A DNA stretch of 6,549 nucleotides. Origin: Paracoccaceae bacterium (lineage in GTDB: Bacteria > Pseudomonadota > Alphaproteobacteria > Rhodobacterales > Rhodobacteraceae). A model generated the notes under the pieces. It was not told the DNA's origin, did not search any database, and saw only the letters and a list, made by a program, of their open reading frames with translations. Of the stretch, positions 5,815 to 6,549 are shown piece after piece. Each line of letters begins with the position of its first letter. Within the stretch, counting starts at the first letter, position 1. The DNA lies in NCBI GenBank assembly GCA_024742655.1, contig JANSYB010000132.1, forward strand, positions 1 to 6,549, in the 5' to 3' direction. The position numbers and the translations under genes were made by a program.

Positions 5815-5840
5815 TGGCCCGGCCCCGCAAGGCCGGGCCA
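5815..5840. terminator. GC-rich hairpin between convergent pirin and peroxidase genes
   Basis: TGGCCCGGCC (5815-5824) and GGCCGGGCCA (5831-5840) are exact inverse complements around a 6-base loop, CCGCAA. The hairpin starts four bases after the pirin stop and ends seven bases before the peroxidase stop codon, so it can fold in both transcripts. Neither side has a T-tract. It may act as a transcript-end stabiliser or a barrier between convergent polymerases rather than as a textbook intrinsic terminator. Confidence 0.6.
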
Positions 5841-5847
5841 ACACGGA

Positions 5848-6549
5848 TCACCCCGCCAGAAGATCGCCCGCATGGGCAATCGTGCTGCGGTTTTCCTCGA
5901 CGAATTTCAGCATGTGACCGGTCGAGTAATTGCCGTCCTTGCTCGCCCCCAGTTCCGTCCAGGGCGTGAAGTCATGGGCCGAGCAGACCACGCTTTCGGG
6001 ATCGAGATAGAGCAGCCGCAGCAGCGTGGTCGCCACGATTGTGCCCCCCACCGGGCCCAGCTTGCCACCATGGCTTTCGGCCTCCTGCAGGCAGTAATAC
6101 CACAGCGGCGTCTTGGTGATCCCGTGGTCGCGCAATTCCCTGGGCGCGGGGATCTCCGGCACACCCATCTTGCGCGCCATCTGCTGGCCTGAGGCCAGCT
6201 CCAGCGCGAAGCGGTCGCGCAGCAGATTGCGCAGCGGCAGCTTGCGCGCCTGTTCGGCATCGATCGTGTGATGACCGATGGTCAGCGGGTCCCCGATGAA
6301 CGGCAGGATGAAGATGCTTCCGGCCATCTTGCGCCCGATCGGGCGAGCCTTCTGGAACGTCGCGTTGCCCGGGAAATCAAACAGCCGCGTGAACGAGATG
6401 TTGCGCTCCTCGGGGCGGTAGGTGAATTCCGGGCGGCCCAGCTGGAACAGATCGAAATCGGGCATGTCGTCATTCAGCTTGTATTTCGACTGCACCGTGG
6501 CATGGCCAAAGCGGTAGGCCGCGCCCGAAAATTCGATCGGCATGACCGG
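5848..6549 (-). CDS. Animal-type heme peroxidase, C-terminal part; 5' end outside the window
   Basis: Bacterial member of the animal (myeloperoxidase-like) heme peroxidase family, which oxidises substrates with hydrogen peroxide. An ATG at 6543-6541 would give 231 residues, but the frame stays open to the window edge (codons for Pro-Val precede it). The sequence at that Met, MPIEFSGAAYRFGHATV, is the internal proximal-histidine motif of the family, so this Met is internal and the true start lies beyond 6549. Numbering from it: the probable proximal heme ligand is His14; LPFIGDP is at 80-86; KLPLRNLLRDRFALELASGQQMARKMG (101-127) and TPLWYYCLQEAES (145-157) are conserved helices; KLGPVGGTIVATTLLRLLYLDPES (161-184) is a hallmark; DFTPW is near the end. 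The distal His/Asp region is not visible, so activity cannot be judged. It is convergent with pirin, and a hairpin separates them. Confidence 0.88.
   Translation of the reverse strand, partial: PVMPIEFSGAAYRFGHATVQSKYKLNDDMPDFDLFQLGRPEFTYRPEERNISFTRLFDFPGNATFQKARPIGRKMAGSIFILPFIGDPLTIGHHTIDAEQARKLPLRNLLRDRFALELASGQQMARKMGVPEIPAPRELRDHGITKTPLWYYCLQEAESHGGKLGPVGGTIVATTLLRLLYLDPESVVCSAHDFTPWTELGASKDGNYSTGHMLKFVEENRSTIAHAGDLLAG

Noticed and set aside
4872..5879. Minus-strand open frame of 335 codons opposite pirin
   Set aside because: Pirin on the plus strand has all metal ligands and a good ribosome site. The opposite frame has no recognisable features and would cover the hairpin and the end of the peroxidase gene.
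1..6549. Mobile elements, CRISPR arrays, tRNA or rRNA genes
   Set aside because: I saw no transposase or integrase coding, no regularly spaced repeat array, no terminal inverted repeats bounding a segment, and no cloverleaf or rRNA-like sequence on either strand.

Overview
The window looks like a chromosomal segment of an alphaproteobacterium, most probably Rhodobacterales (Roseobacter/Paracoccus type). This is inferred from the GC-rich coding sequence, the AGGGAG/AGGAG ribosome sites, and the style of the proteins: a TadG with a von Willebrand A domain next to two short TadE-like pseudopilins, an alphaproteobacterial Glu/Leu/Phe/Val dehydrogenase and a bacterial animal-type heme peroxidase. 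No comparison could be run, so the lineage is inference.

Layout. (1) 1-842, minus strand: the first 280 residues of a glutamate-type dehydrogenase, running off the left edge. (2) 843-1159: a divergent, AT-richer control region of 317 bp with two palindromes and a 21-bp-phased direct repeat; these lie towards the pilus genes. (3) 1160-4255, plus strand: a tight three-gene operon, tadG (VWA), tadE and a second tadE/tadF-like gene. Junctions are an ATGA overlap and a 1-nt gap. (4) 4246-4725, minus strand: a small two-helix membrane protein of unknown function. It converges on the pilus operon and overlaps its last gene by 10 bp. (5) 4726-4898: a divergent promoter region with a perfect 14-bp palindrome. 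(6) 4899-5810, plus strand: a complete pirin with its four metal ligands. (7) 5811-5847: a short convergent gap almost filled by a strong GC hairpin. (8) 5848-6549, minus strand: the C-terminal part of an animal-type heme peroxidase, running off the right edge.

How the genes work together. The only clear functional unit is the pilus operon. Two small proteins carry class III (prepilin-peptidase) signals of the form G|xxxxE. The large partner carries the TadG-type N-terminal anchor without the Glu+5, followed by a VWA domain outside the membrane. This matches the accessory minor-pilin set TadE/TadF/TadG of Flp/Tad pili. No Flp pilin, TadA ATPase, secretin or prepilin peptidase is encoded here, so the set must work with genes elsewhere. 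The dehydrogenase, pirin, membrane protein and peroxidase appear to be independent neighbours.

Nothing in the window requires a wholly new system. The points most worth following are the layered control region before tadG, the large acidic, aromatic, cysteine-bearing insertions in the VWA protein, and the palindromic stop-codon overlap with a terminator buried inside the opposing gene.
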